In this document: positions 17,694 to 26,595 of the stretch, piece by piece
How positions within the stretch are numbered: position 1 is the first letter of the stretch
Layout: the number at the start of each line of letters is the position of its first letter
Source: Leptolyngbyaceae cyanobacterium clean351
Lineage (GTDB): Bacteria; Cyanobacteriota; Cyanobacteriia; DAIDHW01
Length of the DNA: 64,000 bases
Direction of reading: 5' to 3'
Assembly: GCA_027451865.1 (NCBI GenBank)
Contig: DAIDHW010000001.1
Location: 999,329 to 1,063,328, forward strand
Translations under genes and position numbers: made by a program
Notes under the pieces: generated by a model
Told to the model about the DNA's origin: nothing
What the model saw: only the letters and a program-made list of their open reading frames with translations
Databases searched by the model: none

Positions 17694-19418
17694 TTGCAAC
17701 CCGTTGACCTTACTACCCTCTGTGCTGCCTGGCAAGAATTCCAGGCCCAATGGGTCCCGGCTCGCCTCGAGCAGGTCTGCCAGGGGGACCGCTACACGGT
17801 AGTCCTGGGGCTGAGGACTCTGGAGCGGCGCGGCTGGCTAGCCATCTGCTGGCATCCCCAAGCGGCGCGGCTGGGCCTAACCTGTCCCCCCCCTAAGGTG
17901 GCCGAAACCTTCACCTTCAGTCAGCAGCTGCGCCACCAGTTGCAGGGTTTGGCCCTAGTTTCCCTAGACCCCCTCGACCCCTGGGAGCGGGTGCTCGACC
18001 TACAGTTTAGCAGCCGCCCCGGGGAGCCAGCCCGGTGGCATCTGTACGCGGAGGTGATGGGGAAGTACAGTAACTTAATACTAACTACTGGGGAGGGCAC
18101 TATTGTCACTGCTGCCCACCAGGTTAGCCCTGGGCAGTCGCGGGTCCGGCCGATTCAAACTGGCCAGCTCTACACTCCCCCCCCTGCCCTCCAGGAACCC
18201 ATCCCCCGGATCCAGGAGTGTCAAGTCACGTGGCAAGCCCGGATCGCCCTCATCCCAGGCCCCCTAGGGCGTAACCTCCTAAGGAGTTACCGGGGTCTGA
18301 GCAGTGCTCTGGTCAAAGCCATGGTCCAAGCGGCGGGGTTGGATCCGTGCCAGCCTACGGCAACCCTCTCACCCGGGGACTGGGACAGCCTATTCGAGCG
18401 CTGGCAGGAGTGGCTGCAGCGATTGGAAGGAGGTGTTTTCCATCCAGCCCTAACGGAGGACGGTTATACCGTAGTCGGTTGGGGAGCCCGAGAATCCTTC
18501 AAGAGCGTCCAGGCTCTGCTAGACTCCTACTACCCCAGACAACTACAGGCCCAACAGTTTCAGCAGTTGCACCACCAGGTAAGACAGAAGGTCCTCCACC
18601 AGTTGACTAAACTGCGCCACAAGGCGGCGGACTTCCAAGCCCGCTTGGCATCAGCGGCCGAAGCTGACCAGCTCAAGGGTAGGGCCGACCTGTTAATGGC
18701 TCATCTCCAGGTTTGGCAACCGGGTTTGTCCCAGGTGGTCCTGGCAGATTTTGTCACGGGGGCCCCCCAGATGATTGCCCTCAACCCAGAGAAGACCGCG
18801 ATTCAAAATGCCCAGGCTCTCTACCGCCAACACCAAAAACTGAAGCGCTCCCGGGCTAATCTTGAGCCCCTCCTGCAGGCGGCAGCGGCGGAAATTAATT
18901 ATCTGGAGCAAGTGGAGGCTACCCTAGACCATCTAGAAGGTGGTTCAGAGGATCTGGCAGCTCTAGGGGAGGTACTCAGTGAACTGCAGCACCAAGGCTA
19001 CGGGGAGGCAAACCCAACCCGCGGTTCGGCCCCCCTTAGTCAGCCGCGGTGCTTCCAGACACCGAGTGGGTTTGAGGTGTGGGTAGGCCGCAACAACCGG
19101 CAAAATGACTACTTAACCTTCAAGTTGGCAACCGAATACGATCTGTGGCTTCACGCCCAGGAAATTCCCGGCAGTCATATTCTCCTGCGTCTGCCGGCGG
19201 GGGCGGGAGTGGCGACAGTGGACCTGCAGTTTGCAGCAGACTGTGCCGCCTACTTCAGTCGCGCCCGCCAAAGTGAGCAGGTACCGGTGGTTTACACCCG
19301 TGCTAACCGGGTGCGTCGACCTAAGGGGGGCCGGCCGGGGTTAGTGGTCTACGACCAGGCGAAGGTGCTCTGGGGGAAACCCCACCAATTTGGTGGCAAG
19401 GTCTCAATCTCTGGGTAG
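17694..19418 (+). CDS. rqcH: NFACT family ribosome-rescue factor (RqcH/Rqc2 homologue)
   Basis: A 574-residue protein starting at TTG (MQPVDLTTLCAAWQ). The NFACT-N domain comes first, with TVVLGLRTLERRGWLAICWHP. A long helical coiled-coil middle follows (about residues 290-430). The C-terminal NFACT-R domain has FEVWVGRNNRQNDYLTFK and DLWLHAQEIPGSHILLR. In bacteria RqcH binds stalled large ribosomal subunits and adds alanine tails to the nascent chain. Older annotation calls it fibronectin-binding protein. It is followed by a clear terminator. Confidence 0.88.
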   Translation: MQPVDLTTLCAAWQEFQAQWVPARLEQVCQGDRYTVVLGLRTLERRGWLAICWHPQAARLGLTCPPPKVAETFTFSQQLRHQLQGLALVSLDPLDPWERVLDLQFSSRPGEPARWHLYAEVMGKYSNLILTTGEGTIVTAAHQVSPGQSRVRPIQTGQLYTPPPALQEPIPRIQECQVTWQARIALIPGPLGRNLLRSYRGLSSALVKAMVQAAGLDPCQPTATLSPGDWDSLFERWQEWLQRLEGGVFHPALTEDGYTVVGWGARESFKSVQALLDSYYPRQLQAQQFQQLHHQVRQKVLHQLTKLRHKAADFQARLASAAEADQLKGRADLLMAHLQVWQPGLSQVVLADFVTGAPQMIALNPEKTAIQNAQALYRQHQKLKRSRANLEPLLQAAAAEINYLEQVEATLDHLEGGSEDLAALGEVLSELQHQGYGEANPTRGSAPLSQPRCFQTPSGFEVWVGRNNRQNDYLTFKLATEYDLWLHAQEIPGSHILLRLPAGAGVATVDLQFAADCAAYFSRARQSEQVPVVYTRANRVRRPKGGRPGLVVYDQAKVLWGKPHQFGGKVSISG

Positions 19419-19538
19419 CTAGATATGTGTCTAGTGTTACGATAATTAATGGAGTAGAGCTTAACTAACTTGTAGTCGTGCTTTAAGTGGCGACACAGGG
19501 TTTTCTCTAAACCGCAAACAAGAACGTCAATCGTGTGC

Positions 19539-19575
19539 GAGACCAGTGGCTTTGTGCTCTGGTCTCTTTCTTTTT
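19539..19575 (+). terminator. Rho-independent terminator downstream of rqcH
   Basis: Perfect 8-bp stem GAGACCAG/CTGGTCTC (19539-19546 with 19559-19566), a 12-nt loop, then TTTCTTTTT. It lies 120 bp after the rqcH stop. The intervening 120 bp contain no ORF and could be a long 3' UTR or a small RNA ending at this terminator. Confidence 0.8.
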
Positions 19576-20466
19576 AGGACCCTCCTGGTAGAGAAAATTG
19601 ACCTGGTGGCATCTAGAAGGCCCCCAGAGATTTTCAGGCGTCAAACCCCATGAAGAGTTGTTTTTGCCGCTCCTAGGCGATTTTAACGGGGGGGTGTGGA
19701 CTCTCTGTTTGCAAAATCAGTTCACAAGTTCTTTTGTAAACTGGCCTGCCCAGGTCTCTGTTTTGCAAACAGATCTGATAGACTAAAATTGTTTGAAATG
19801 ATTTGGAGATAGGCTATTTTGTTGATTGTGAGAAAGCCTTTTGGCATAAGGTTTATAGAATTTTGAACTCCACTGGATATCAGTGGAGTTCAGTTGCTCC
19901 CTAGGGGGAAAGAAAGTGACGGGCTCAGGTCTAGAAGCTTAGGGCAGTCCCAGGGGGAAAAGGGGGCAGCGTGGATCTCCAGGGGCGGTGCTCGGTAAGA
20001 CTATCCCCGCCAATGGGCCGGCGGTAAACTCCCTCGGTAGAAGATCTAGCGGGAGTGGGAATCACCACAAGAAATTAACTGCATGACCTTCCTGGAGGCA
20101 GGCCGCAAAATTGGAGAGGCGCCCCGGTCAAGCCGTCGGGGAAGTTAATTCTGGTGGGGTTGGTTTGGCAGGGGAAATAGTCTCGGATCTCGGCGGCCAT
20201 AGGAAAAATCTGGGACCGGGGGGCAGGCTTGGGTACCTAGGCTGAGGGGAGTATTAGCGATCTACACGCTTGACCTATTAGTGCTTGTCATCTAGTTATA
20301 CTGCCTGCATGTAGGCACAACCTCTACGCCTTGCGCTCATGGGTGAATTTGGCAAGGGCAGGGACTATAGGTGAGCCTGGGCGAGGGAGCTAGTCATGGG
20401 TCACCCTACTCAATAGTTTTGCTGGCACGCAGGTCTTGTCACTAGGGTCGTGACGACCCTGGGGGA
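19576..20466. other. Non-coding stretch, possibly decayed mobile DNA
   Basis: About 890 bp with no convincing gene. A plus-strand frame from about 19950 to 20085 reads as a Gly/Arg/Ser-rich tail ending GSGNHHKKLTA, faintly reminiscent of the C-terminal tails of TnpB-like transposon proteins, with no upstream body. A small inverted repeat (TGCCT/AGGCA, 20302-20317) and the 19865 stem-loop also lie here. I checked for RNase P RNA because of GGAAAGAAAGTGACGGGCTC near 19908, but the conserved core is not there. An IS remnant is a guess. Confidence 0.3.
19865..19891. other. Perfect 11-bp stem-loop
   Basis: GAACTCCACTG and its exact complement CAGTGGAGTTC flank a 5-nt loop (GATAT). No T run follows on either strand, so it is not a standard terminator. 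It stands alone in the non-coding region and could be an RNA structural element, an operator or part of a mobile element. Confidence 0.6.
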
Positions 20467-20922
20467 TTAAAGGGGCTTAATGGCTGTCAGTTTTTTCACA
20501 TCTGGGGGCTTGGGTCGTTTATCAAGGGGAGTCATCGACATAGCTATAATTTGCTTCCAGGTTTTCAAATCCGTGGTAGCGATAAACCGCCGTCCATCAC
20601 CTAGGGTACAGCTGAAGGTTACCTCAGTCCTGTTGCCTTTAGCCATGGCACCGGCAACCCCACCCACAAGAAAACCCAGACCCCCAGTCAGGAGTCCGGC
20701 AGCTACTCCAGCAGCAATACCCCATCCTGCTGATGCAGCAAGACTTTTAAGTTTCTCTTTGTCAATGATCTCCGCTAACTGTAGGGTGCTCAAATCAATT
20801 TTCCCTAGCTGGCCATCGATGTTGATGATCATTACAAGAAAAATATCCTTAGGGGAAGAGGCCATAGTAGTAGTCCATGTGCCGATAGGAATTTCTCCAC
20901 CGATCACATTAATGTTAGACAT
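20467..20922 (-). CDS. Hypothetical protein with a glycine-zipper-like hydrophobic hairpin
   Basis: A 151-residue protein starting MSNINVIGGEIPIG. A purine-rich ribosome site (GGGGGAAGAG) sits just before the ATG. The middle (about residues 64-93) is a Gly/Ala-rich hydrophobic stretch (GWGIAAGVAAGLLTGGLGFLVGGVAGAM), like glycine-zipper membrane hairpins. It is flanked by a beta-rich segment that may be a sensor or adaptor region (VTFSCTLGDGRRFIATTD). No homologue is recognised. It lies immediately downstream of the Cmr operon on the same strand, with 167 bp between. Association with defence is only positional. Confidence 0.65.
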   Translation of the reverse strand: MSNINVIGGEIPIGTWTTTMASSPKDIFLVMIINIDGQLGKIDLSTLQLAEIIDKEKLKSLAASAGWGIAAGVAAGLLTGGLGFLVGGVAGAMAKGNRTEVTFSCTLGDGRRFIATTDLKTWKQIIAMSMTPLDKRPKPPDVKKLTAIKPL

Positions 20923-21089
20923 CTCTTCCCCCTAGGAGTTACACCCTAACTAAGCTCAGGAATTATGCCAGCGTTTGCCGACTCCTGTACTATAGGAAAT
21001 GGTTTCTGACATTCTGTCAACTCCCACTGATGATTTAAGTGCCCAGGAGGGTAGGGGAGAAGATACCCTGTTGGCGTTCCCAGGAGAAC

Positions 21090-22511
21090 TTAGAGACTAG
21101 CCAGGCTCTCTTTTAATTTTTGGTGTACTATCAGCATCAGGCTAGGCGGCTCATGACCGCTAACGGGTTGATCAAAGGAACCAAACTTAAACTTTTTTCC
21201 AGACACGAAGTTGAGGCATTCCAAGACATGACTCTCCCAGTCATTCTCGGTAGAATTCCAGGCTTCAAAAAGATCACGTTCACCGAATCCTCCAGTATTG
21301 TGAAATAGTTCGTTTCTTCTGTCTACCAGAGATTTCCGCCGTCTAGCAGAGGTCTGATCAAAGTTAAATAGACTTTTTATATACTTATTATTTTTCCACC
21401 GGTCTTGGTGCTTAACATAGAACAACTGAAATGCTTCCCATCCGTGGGTTTTACCTCCAATATCTCTAGTGACTAAACTCTCAAATGCTCTGTAGGTATG
21501 AAACATAGCTTCAACAGTATTATCCTGCCTTAGCCGCACAAATCCTAAATATGCAGTTTCATAGGCTGTCCACCACGAGTTTTCTGCCTGGTTACACCTC
21601 TGGTTCCCAAAGTCAGGGTGTTTTGAAAGCCTTTTCCCAAAGTCCTCAAACCTAGCCTTGTTCCACAGGGTTGCCGCTTCTAGGAGAATCTTGTCATTCT
21701 TGTCTAAGTAAGCAGCCACTAAGTCTCTGACTCCCGCATAATCGTGGCGGTCTAAAAGTTCCTTCGCCTTTTGTTTTTCAAGTTCTACTAGGTAGCTTGA
21801 ACTTTTGAGCACCTCGTAGGGGCTCTCTTGTTTATCAACGTAGCTGATCAAGAACTTAACCTGATGGTCAAACAGTCCTAAACTGATGAACTGCACGGCG
21901 GAGGAGAGAGCTGGAGTACCAGCCTGGTGGCTGACATAAACTATGTCATCCGGTTGAACTCCAACAGTTTGGTCTCGAGCAGTGAGACCACGAAGTTGGT
22001 CACGTACTAAACCAAGAACTTCATTCCAGTTATCTAAACCTTTCCTGGGGTCGGTTGGCCGCAGGTAAACTGGATTGCAGGGTACTCCGGGAAACTTGCT
22101 CTGAAAATATTTCTCAAGAATTGGTCGCAGTTCACAGGTGTCCTTCCAGTAGGGGTCTTGCCTCCGGGAATACTCCGGGAATATATCAGTCTGGTCAGTC
22201 AGCAGAACAGTAATTGCCTCCGGCAGTTGATCGGGTTCGTCTTTCCACAGCTGGCAAAAGTTATCCAGCAGGGGAAACCTCAGGGAGCTAAAGATCTCGT
22301 CTTGGGATATCTCATTTGCCCGATACACAATGCCGAGTATTCTCGGATCGACTTGATAATATCCATTCTCAGCTGGGTGCAGATTCCAAGACTTGCTGGG
22401 GAAACTGTAGTCTGTCTTTATGTCGTCATTACACCAATAGTCCCATTTCTTGCGAGCCTCACTACCCAATTGAACATCACTACTGCCGATGGTCACAATC
22501 CAGAGATTCAT
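21090..22511 (-). CDS. CARF-HEPN ribonuclease, Csm6/Csx1-like (operon 1)
   Basis: A 473-residue predicted cyclic-oligoadenylate-activated RNase. The N-terminal Rossmann-like CARF domain begins WIVTIGSSDVQLG, and its ligand loop is VSHQAGTPALSSAV (about residue 195). The C-terminal HEPN domain carries R-x4-H as RNELFH (R399, H404). It is paralogous to the protein at 36364-37836: both share WWxAYExAYLGxVRL, the R-x4-H block and a C-terminal LNxxxGKxFxF motif. It starts one base into the stop of the cmr6/1 fusion (TAATG), so it is the last gene of operon 1. Confidence 0.8.
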   Translation of the reverse strand: MNLWIVTIGSSDVQLGSEARKKWDYWCNDDIKTDYSFPSKSWNLHPAENGYYQVDPRILGIVYRANEISQDEIFSSLRFPLLDNFCQLWKDEPDQLPEAITVLLTDQTDIFPEYSRRQDPYWKDTCELRPILEKYFQSKFPGVPCNPVYLRPTDPRKGLDNWNEVLGLVRDQLRGLTARDQTVGVQPDDIVYVSHQAGTPALSSAVQFISLGLFDHQVKFLISYVDKQESPYEVLKSSSYLVELEKQKAKELLDRHDYAGVRDLVAAYLDKNDKILLEAATLWNKARFEDFGKRLSKHPDFGNQRCNQAENSWWTAYETAYLGFVRLRQDNTVEAMFHTYRAFESLVTRDIGGKTHGWEAFQLFYVKHQDRWKNNKYIKSLFNFDQTSARRRKSLVDRRNELFHNTGGFGERDLFEAWNSTENDWESHVLECLNFVSGKKFKFGSFDQPVSGHEPPSLMLIVHQKLKESLASL

Positions 22512-24214
22512 TACACATCACCCCCCCAAAGTTTCCGAAAGCCAGAGCTCTCCGTAGCCAGGAACCGGAGAAAGTTATCTGACTCATGTGAACCGTCTGG
22601 AAAAATAGTGAGCAGCTCGAGAAACTTGGGCGTTTTGCGGATTATCGGCTCCCCCCGATTCTCAGGGTTCTTGCGCAAAACCACTACCGGATACATCCTG
22701 TGCCATAGACTACCCACCTGTCCCACCTTGCCGGCAAATGCCGTCCGGTAAATCGAACTCCCAGGCTGCCCTCGTCTTAACTCTGTTTGATATGGTCCAT
22801 GAAACCAGCGAATCGCCTCACTATTTTCTTTATCCTCCGCTTCCCGGCCCCATACCTGTACCTTAGCCGGATGCCATGCTTCACGCCAATCCCCGGACCA
22901 TCGGTCAGATGGTGACTGGATGCCTTGTAATTTGATCCATTCCTGGGCCACCTGACGAACCTGATCGATAAACCCGGCTACCTTCTCCAACCGCCACACC
23001 TTTATTCGCCGTAATGTCTGGTCTCCTAACCACTGCCAATGACAACCGATCAAAGCCTTATTAGAATTTTGATAATAGTCGCTGAAGAACTGGCGGTGGT
23101 CAGCCCGCCGCCATGATTTACCAAATCCACCAAACACCATGGCGAACTCTATCAGATGCCCTAGGAGCTTCTCGAGAGTTGATTTATGACTAGGGTTATC
23201 AAGGGGCCTTGCCAAGTACCAGATTAGAGTCCCCTCTACGTCATAGTATGGCTGGGCATAGGAACCTCTACCAAAGGTATCGAGAGTGAGCTGAGACTCT
23301 CGGAACTTACAGCCTAATAAGCCGACTTTGCCCTCTTTGCCACTAATGCCCCCAAATAAGGTCTCTACCAAAGCCTCAGCCTTGCCAGCGTCAGTTAATC
23401 CCCCAAAGACCCGCAGGGCGTGACCACGTAAGGCTGCCCGGAAGATATTCGGTCGGAACTCCCCCTCCCCGGTGACTAATTTGGGGGCCTGACCCTGGCC
23501 TTTCAGGGTGGCTTGGTAGAGGACTTTGGTGTTACCAGTACTATCACCCACCTGACCATAGCCAGCCGCGACCCTTGAACCTAGTCCTCTGGCTAGGGCC
23601 TGCTGCCAAATCTGCCCAATGGTTTCCCATTCGGCCGGCGACAACGGTTGTGTACTGGAAATACCAAATCTCAAGTTAGGCTTGTAGAGGGAAATTTGCA
23701 CAAAGGCCCCTCCTTCTTTTTTGTCATCTTTAACCTGCCAGCGCTGTTGGGGATGGACAACGTCAACTAGGTGTTTTCTCCATTCATCATCAGTCGGATA
23801 GCCGCCGTGAAACCTCAATATTCCCGGCTGCCAATCGTTATTTGGCAAGGGTTTACCACAGTACTGGGCCGCCTGCTGTGGATTGCAAGCCCGCCGAAAC
23901 AAACCCTTCATAGAGCTGCCCGGAAAGTATGGCAGCCCCCGCGCCCCAATCACCGGGCGAATCACTCCATCATCCATGCCGCTGTTGGTCAGCAACCGCC
24001 ACGAGACCTGGCAGTCATAGGTGTGGAGCCCTGCTGCTAGTGGAGATTGAACTGGCTCAGCCCGTGATGTCCACTCGTCAGCCCAACGTTTCGCATCCGA
24101 TTCTTTGTTCTTCTCTAACCGCTGAATTTGGCACCGCCCGTTTACCTGTGCCCGAAACATCATCGGCACTTTTTGGGCGACATCTCCCTGGGCAACATTA
24201 GGAATCACTTTCAT
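22511..24214 (-). CDS. Cmr6-Cmr1 fusion RAMP protein (operon 1)
   Basis: A 567-residue protein with two RAMP modules. The first half looks like Cmr6: GLPYFPGSSMKGLFRRA (about residue 90) and a glycine-rich loop SRVAAGYGQVG. The second half looks like Cmr1: EFRPNIFRAALRGHALRVFGG and LFGGISGKEG. In usual type III-B loci cmr6 and cmr1 are separate genes capping the crRNA 3' end of the complex. ATG at 24214 (MKVIPNVAQG) has GGTGGAG six bases upstream. A longer frame from 24265 would overlap cmr5 by 68 bp. Confidence 0.75.
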   Translation of the reverse strand: MKVIPNVAQGDVAQKVPMMFRAQVNGRCQIQRLEKNKESDAKRWADEWTSRAEPVQSPLAAGLHTYDCQVSWRLLTNSGMDDGVIRPVIGARGLPYFPGSSMKGLFRRACNPQQAAQYCGKPLPNNDWQPGILRFHGGYPTDDEWRKHLVDVVHPQQRWQVKDDKKEGGAFVQISLYKPNLRFGISSTQPLSPAEWETIGQIWQQALARGLGSRVAAGYGQVGDSTGNTKVLYQATLKGQGQAPKLVTGEGEFRPNIFRAALRGHALRVFGGLTDAGKAEALVETLFGGISGKEGKVGLLGCKFRESQLTLDTFGRGSYAQPYYDVEGTLIWYLARPLDNPSHKSTLEKLLGHLIEFAMVFGGFGKSWRRADHRQFFSDYYQNSNKALIGCHWQWLGDQTLRRIKVWRLEKVAGFIDQVRQVAQEWIKLQGIQSPSDRWSGDWREAWHPAKVQVWGREAEDKENSEAIRWFHGPYQTELRRGQPGSSIYRTAFAGKVGQVGSLWHRMYPVVVLRKNPENRGEPIIRKTPKFLELLTIFPDGSHESDNFLRFLATESSGFRKLWGGDV

Positions 24215-24620
24215 CAGCTGCTCCACCAACTTTATAACGTTGAGTCCACCACACAATGCAGTCACAAAGCTGAGTCAAAACTGCCAAGGCAACCCGTTGG
24301 TCTTCTATGGACAGGCTCCACAGTTTGTTTGAAACGGATTCAATTGTTTTGGTGTCCTCAGGTTTAACGGAGTCATTTGGTAACTCGATGCCCGTCTTTA
24401 GCATCACCTGACAGAATTTATCCCAGGTCTCTTTCCAGTACCTTGACTTATTCTCCTCCTTAACTTTAAGGCGCAGGTGTTCACCCCAAAAGCGCTCCAA
24501 ACCGTAGGAGACAGCAACCCGCATTTTATGGGATTGGTTCAAGGAATTGGGGTCGTGCTTACGAGCATTAATGACCAATTTTTGAGCGATACGGTCTAGT
24601 TCATAGGAGTGCCAAGCCAT
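24198..24620 (-). CDS. Cmr5-like small subunit (operon 1)
   Basis: A 140-residue, mostly helical protein (ELDRIAQKLVINARKH...; LAVLTQLCDCIVWWTQR) in the cmr5 position between cmr4 and the cmr6/1 fusion. Cmr5 proteins are small helical subunits forming the inner filament of the Cmr complex. Sequence similarity in this family is low, so the call rests largely on size, helicity and order. The start overlaps the cmr4 stop by one base (TAATG). Confidence 0.65.
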   Translation of the reverse strand: MAWHSYELDRIAQKLVINARKHDPNSLNQSHKMRVAVSYGLERFWGEHLRLKVKEENKSRYWKETWDKFCQVMLKTGIELPNDSVKPEDTKTIESVSNKLWSLSIEDQRVALAVLTQLCDCIVWWTQRYKVGGAADESDS

Positions 24621-25453
24621 TACTGATAACCTCCCGCAATTAATACACGGCAGCGACCAAAGCCGATAGACTCTAGACCGCCGAAATAGAGCTCCGAGGT
24701 GTAAGGCGTTTTAGAATCAATCTCCCCAAATGGTTTCCACCCATCTTTTTTTAAGGCAATGGGGAAGACCAAAATACTGCCCTCCGGTAGGGCTTCGGTA
24801 TTGAAGAAGGCTCCCCGCTCAGTGTCCACCTTCTTCATATCGTCCTGTAACTTCACTCGGCTCTGGCGGTAAAGTGCCATGTCATGCAGCATGACAATAT
24901 CATTGTCATCAACTACCACGAGTTTATTGGGGTCTAGATCTGTGCCCTCGGGGACCCAAGCTTTTAGGTCTTTCTCATGCTCAATCTCCAGAAACCCCAA
25001 GTTAAAAAAGAGGATTTTGCCCCGGTTAGGCATCTGCCTCCCCTGTAGCCCGGCCTGGGATGTGTAGGGGACTGGGACCTGATCTGAGATACCCGTAATT
25101 CGCTTAAATCTCTTGAGCAGCCTGGGACAGCTCACCCAGACCACTGGCTGACCCGGGCAAAAAACAGGCATCCACACCAGGGAAGCGTACTCAAACTTGA
25201 CCAGGGCTTCGCTAGTCCCCCCGTCAGATAAACCTGCCACCGCCTCATGGCCGTACCAGGTTTGCTCTTCACCCGGTTCATTGCTGCGCATATCTGCCCG
25301 AAACCGGCCGCGGATCGAACTGCCGGGGATTATACCAGTTCGGGTGAATTGATCCCGGAAGATCAGATTTAAGTTGCCTGTTTCCTCCCCAGCAGTTGCC
25401 CCCACGTGGACAGGGGCTAGGGTTTCGATGATGCCGTAAGCTTTTCGGTACAT
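24620..25453 (-). CDS. cmr4: Cmr4 backbone RAMP (operon 1)
   Basis: A 277-residue Cmr4. It has the N-terminal pattern APVHVGATAGEETGNLNLIFRD, then GIIPGSSIRGRFRADMR, and a C-terminal glycine-rich GGLESIGFGRCRVL. Cmr4 forms the helical backbone along the crRNA and normally slices target RNA using an Asp (D26 in Pyrococcus furiosus, in a GVVDQPIQRE context). Aligning IFRD here with PIQRE there puts Leu at that position, so the slicer residue looks absent. Hand alignment only. Confidence 0.8.
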   Translation of the reverse strand: MYRKAYGIIETLAPVHVGATAGEETGNLNLIFRDQFTRTGIIPGSSIRGRFRADMRSNEPGEEQTWYGHEAVAGLSDGGTSEALVKFEYASLVWMPVFCPGQPVVWVSCPRLLKRFKRITGISDQVPVPYTSQAGLQGRQMPNRGKILFFNLGFLEIEHEKDLKAWVPEGTDLDPNKLVVVDDNDIVMLHDMALYRQSRVKLQDDMKKVDTERGAFFNTEALPEGSILVFPIALKKDGWKPFGEIDSKTPYTSELYFGGLESIGFGRCRVLIAGGYQ

Positions 25454-26595
25454 TTTGGTACTCCCTGAATATCAACGGGCAAACTCAAGCCGCAGCCCAA
25501 ATGCTTAAGCGGAAATCCTTCCTTCGGAAACCACTCCTGCGGAAAATCCCACCAAGTCATCCCCAGAGGCTCCCGCAGCACATAGACACTCCCGGCCGGG
25601 ACAGCGTAGCGCCCCCTGCTCAACCGCCCGGTGCTTTCGGGGTCATAGCTGTTGTTAGCATCCACACCGTTGCGGTTGTGAGACCGACCAATGCGATAGC
25701 GAAACGGCACCGCCTTATCGGTCAGGAGCTTAAGATCCCGTTTGGGAAAGCTAGGATGTTGGGGGTAGCGGTAGGACAGCTTATTTGAGCCCCAGACTCC
25801 AGGGGTAATCAGCGCAAATGTATGGCCAATTTTCTGGTTCAAAAGACGATTGATCCTGTGGTTAGGCGATAGGGGATGACTTTCGATTTCAACCAAATGA
25901 CCTTCACCCCCGAAACGATACCAACCATTGAACTGCCCATGTTCCACATTGGTGAGATACACCAGGCAATCCTCCTCTGGCAGCTGGACAGCATTTTCCA
26001 AAAACAGGCCATCCTGCGCGACCACGTGTCGCTCATCAGGTTTCAGCTGAGGATGTAGCAATGGAGTCGCCCTCCAGGGAGCATTTGCGACCACTCCTGG
26101 TTCCTGGAGCTGACTAGAATGCTCATTCCAGGCGCTTACGAGTTGCCAGGAGTACGCAGGCTTAATAGAATTTTCCCGGCGCTGCCACTGGTATTGGTTA
26201 AGGTGCCACTCTGAATCACCTGGCTCAGGGGACTGGTCTGGAAGTGGGCTGGCCCCCGCCTTTTTTGCCAGGAACCACTCATCTAGAACCAGCTTGCCAC
26301 ACTCATCACGACCAACCACCCGATGCCAGGGGATTGGGACATAGAAGTCTCTGGGCGTATCGTCACGTTTAGCCCAGAAGGGGCCCGCAACCACTAACTC
26401 CCGCTTCAGATGTTGAGGATCAGCAAAATTTTGTTCTCGATTAGCATTTAATAATAATCCCGCCATAGTCGCAGCATCAGGGGGAAACTTAGTGTTAGAG
26501 CGCCCGACTAGGTTTTCAGGGGACAGAAAGCCACCCGCGCTACCATACATTAATCCTAAGGGTGATACCGTAACTAAGGATTTTAATTGCGACAT
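25417..26595 (-). CDS. cmr3: Cmr3 (operon 1)
   Basis: A 392-residue Cmr3, the RAMP that binds the crRNA 5' handle next to Cas10. The start is MSQLKSLVTVSPLGLMYGSAGGF. Other segments are VPIPWHRVVG, a Gly-rich RFGGEGHLVEIE (about residue 225) and FALITPGVWGSNKL. ATG at 26595 is preferred over GTG at 26604 because AGGGTGG lies five bases upstream. Overlaps cas10 by 13 bp and cmr4 by 37 bp. Confidence 0.78.
   Translation of the reverse strand: MSQLKSLVTVSPLGLMYGSAGGFLSPENLVGRSNTKFPPDAATMAGLLLNANREQNFADPQHLKRELVVAGPFWAKRDDTPRDFYVPIPWHRVVGRDECGKLVLDEWFLAKKAGASPLPDQSPEPGDSEWHLNQYQWQRRENSIKPAYSWQLVSAWNEHSSQLQEPGVVANAPWRATPLLHPQLKPDERHVVAQDGLFLENAVQLPEEDCLVYLTNVEHGQFNGWYRFGGEGHLVEIESHPLSPNHRINRLLNQKIGHTFALITPGVWGSNKLSYRYPQHPSFPKRDLKLLTDKAVPFRYRIGRSHNRNGVDANNSYDPESTGRLSRGRYAVPAGSVYVLREPLGMTWWDFPQEWFPKEGFPLKHLGCGLSLPVDIQGVPKCTEKLTASSKP

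Noticed and set aside
19598..19786. 62-codon plus ORF downstream of the rqcH terminator
   Set aside because: Short, with no ribosome site, domain or conserved neighbour.
19905..19935. Possible RNase P RNA core (GGAAAGAAAGTGACGGGCTC)
   Set aside because: The conserved GAGGAAAGTCCGGGC core and matching 3' partner are not present.
20480..20935. 151-codon plus-strand ORF opposite the hypothetical gene at 20467-20922
   Set aside because: Almost exactly antisense to the minus-strand gene, which has a ribosome site and protein-like composition; the plus frame is low-complexity.
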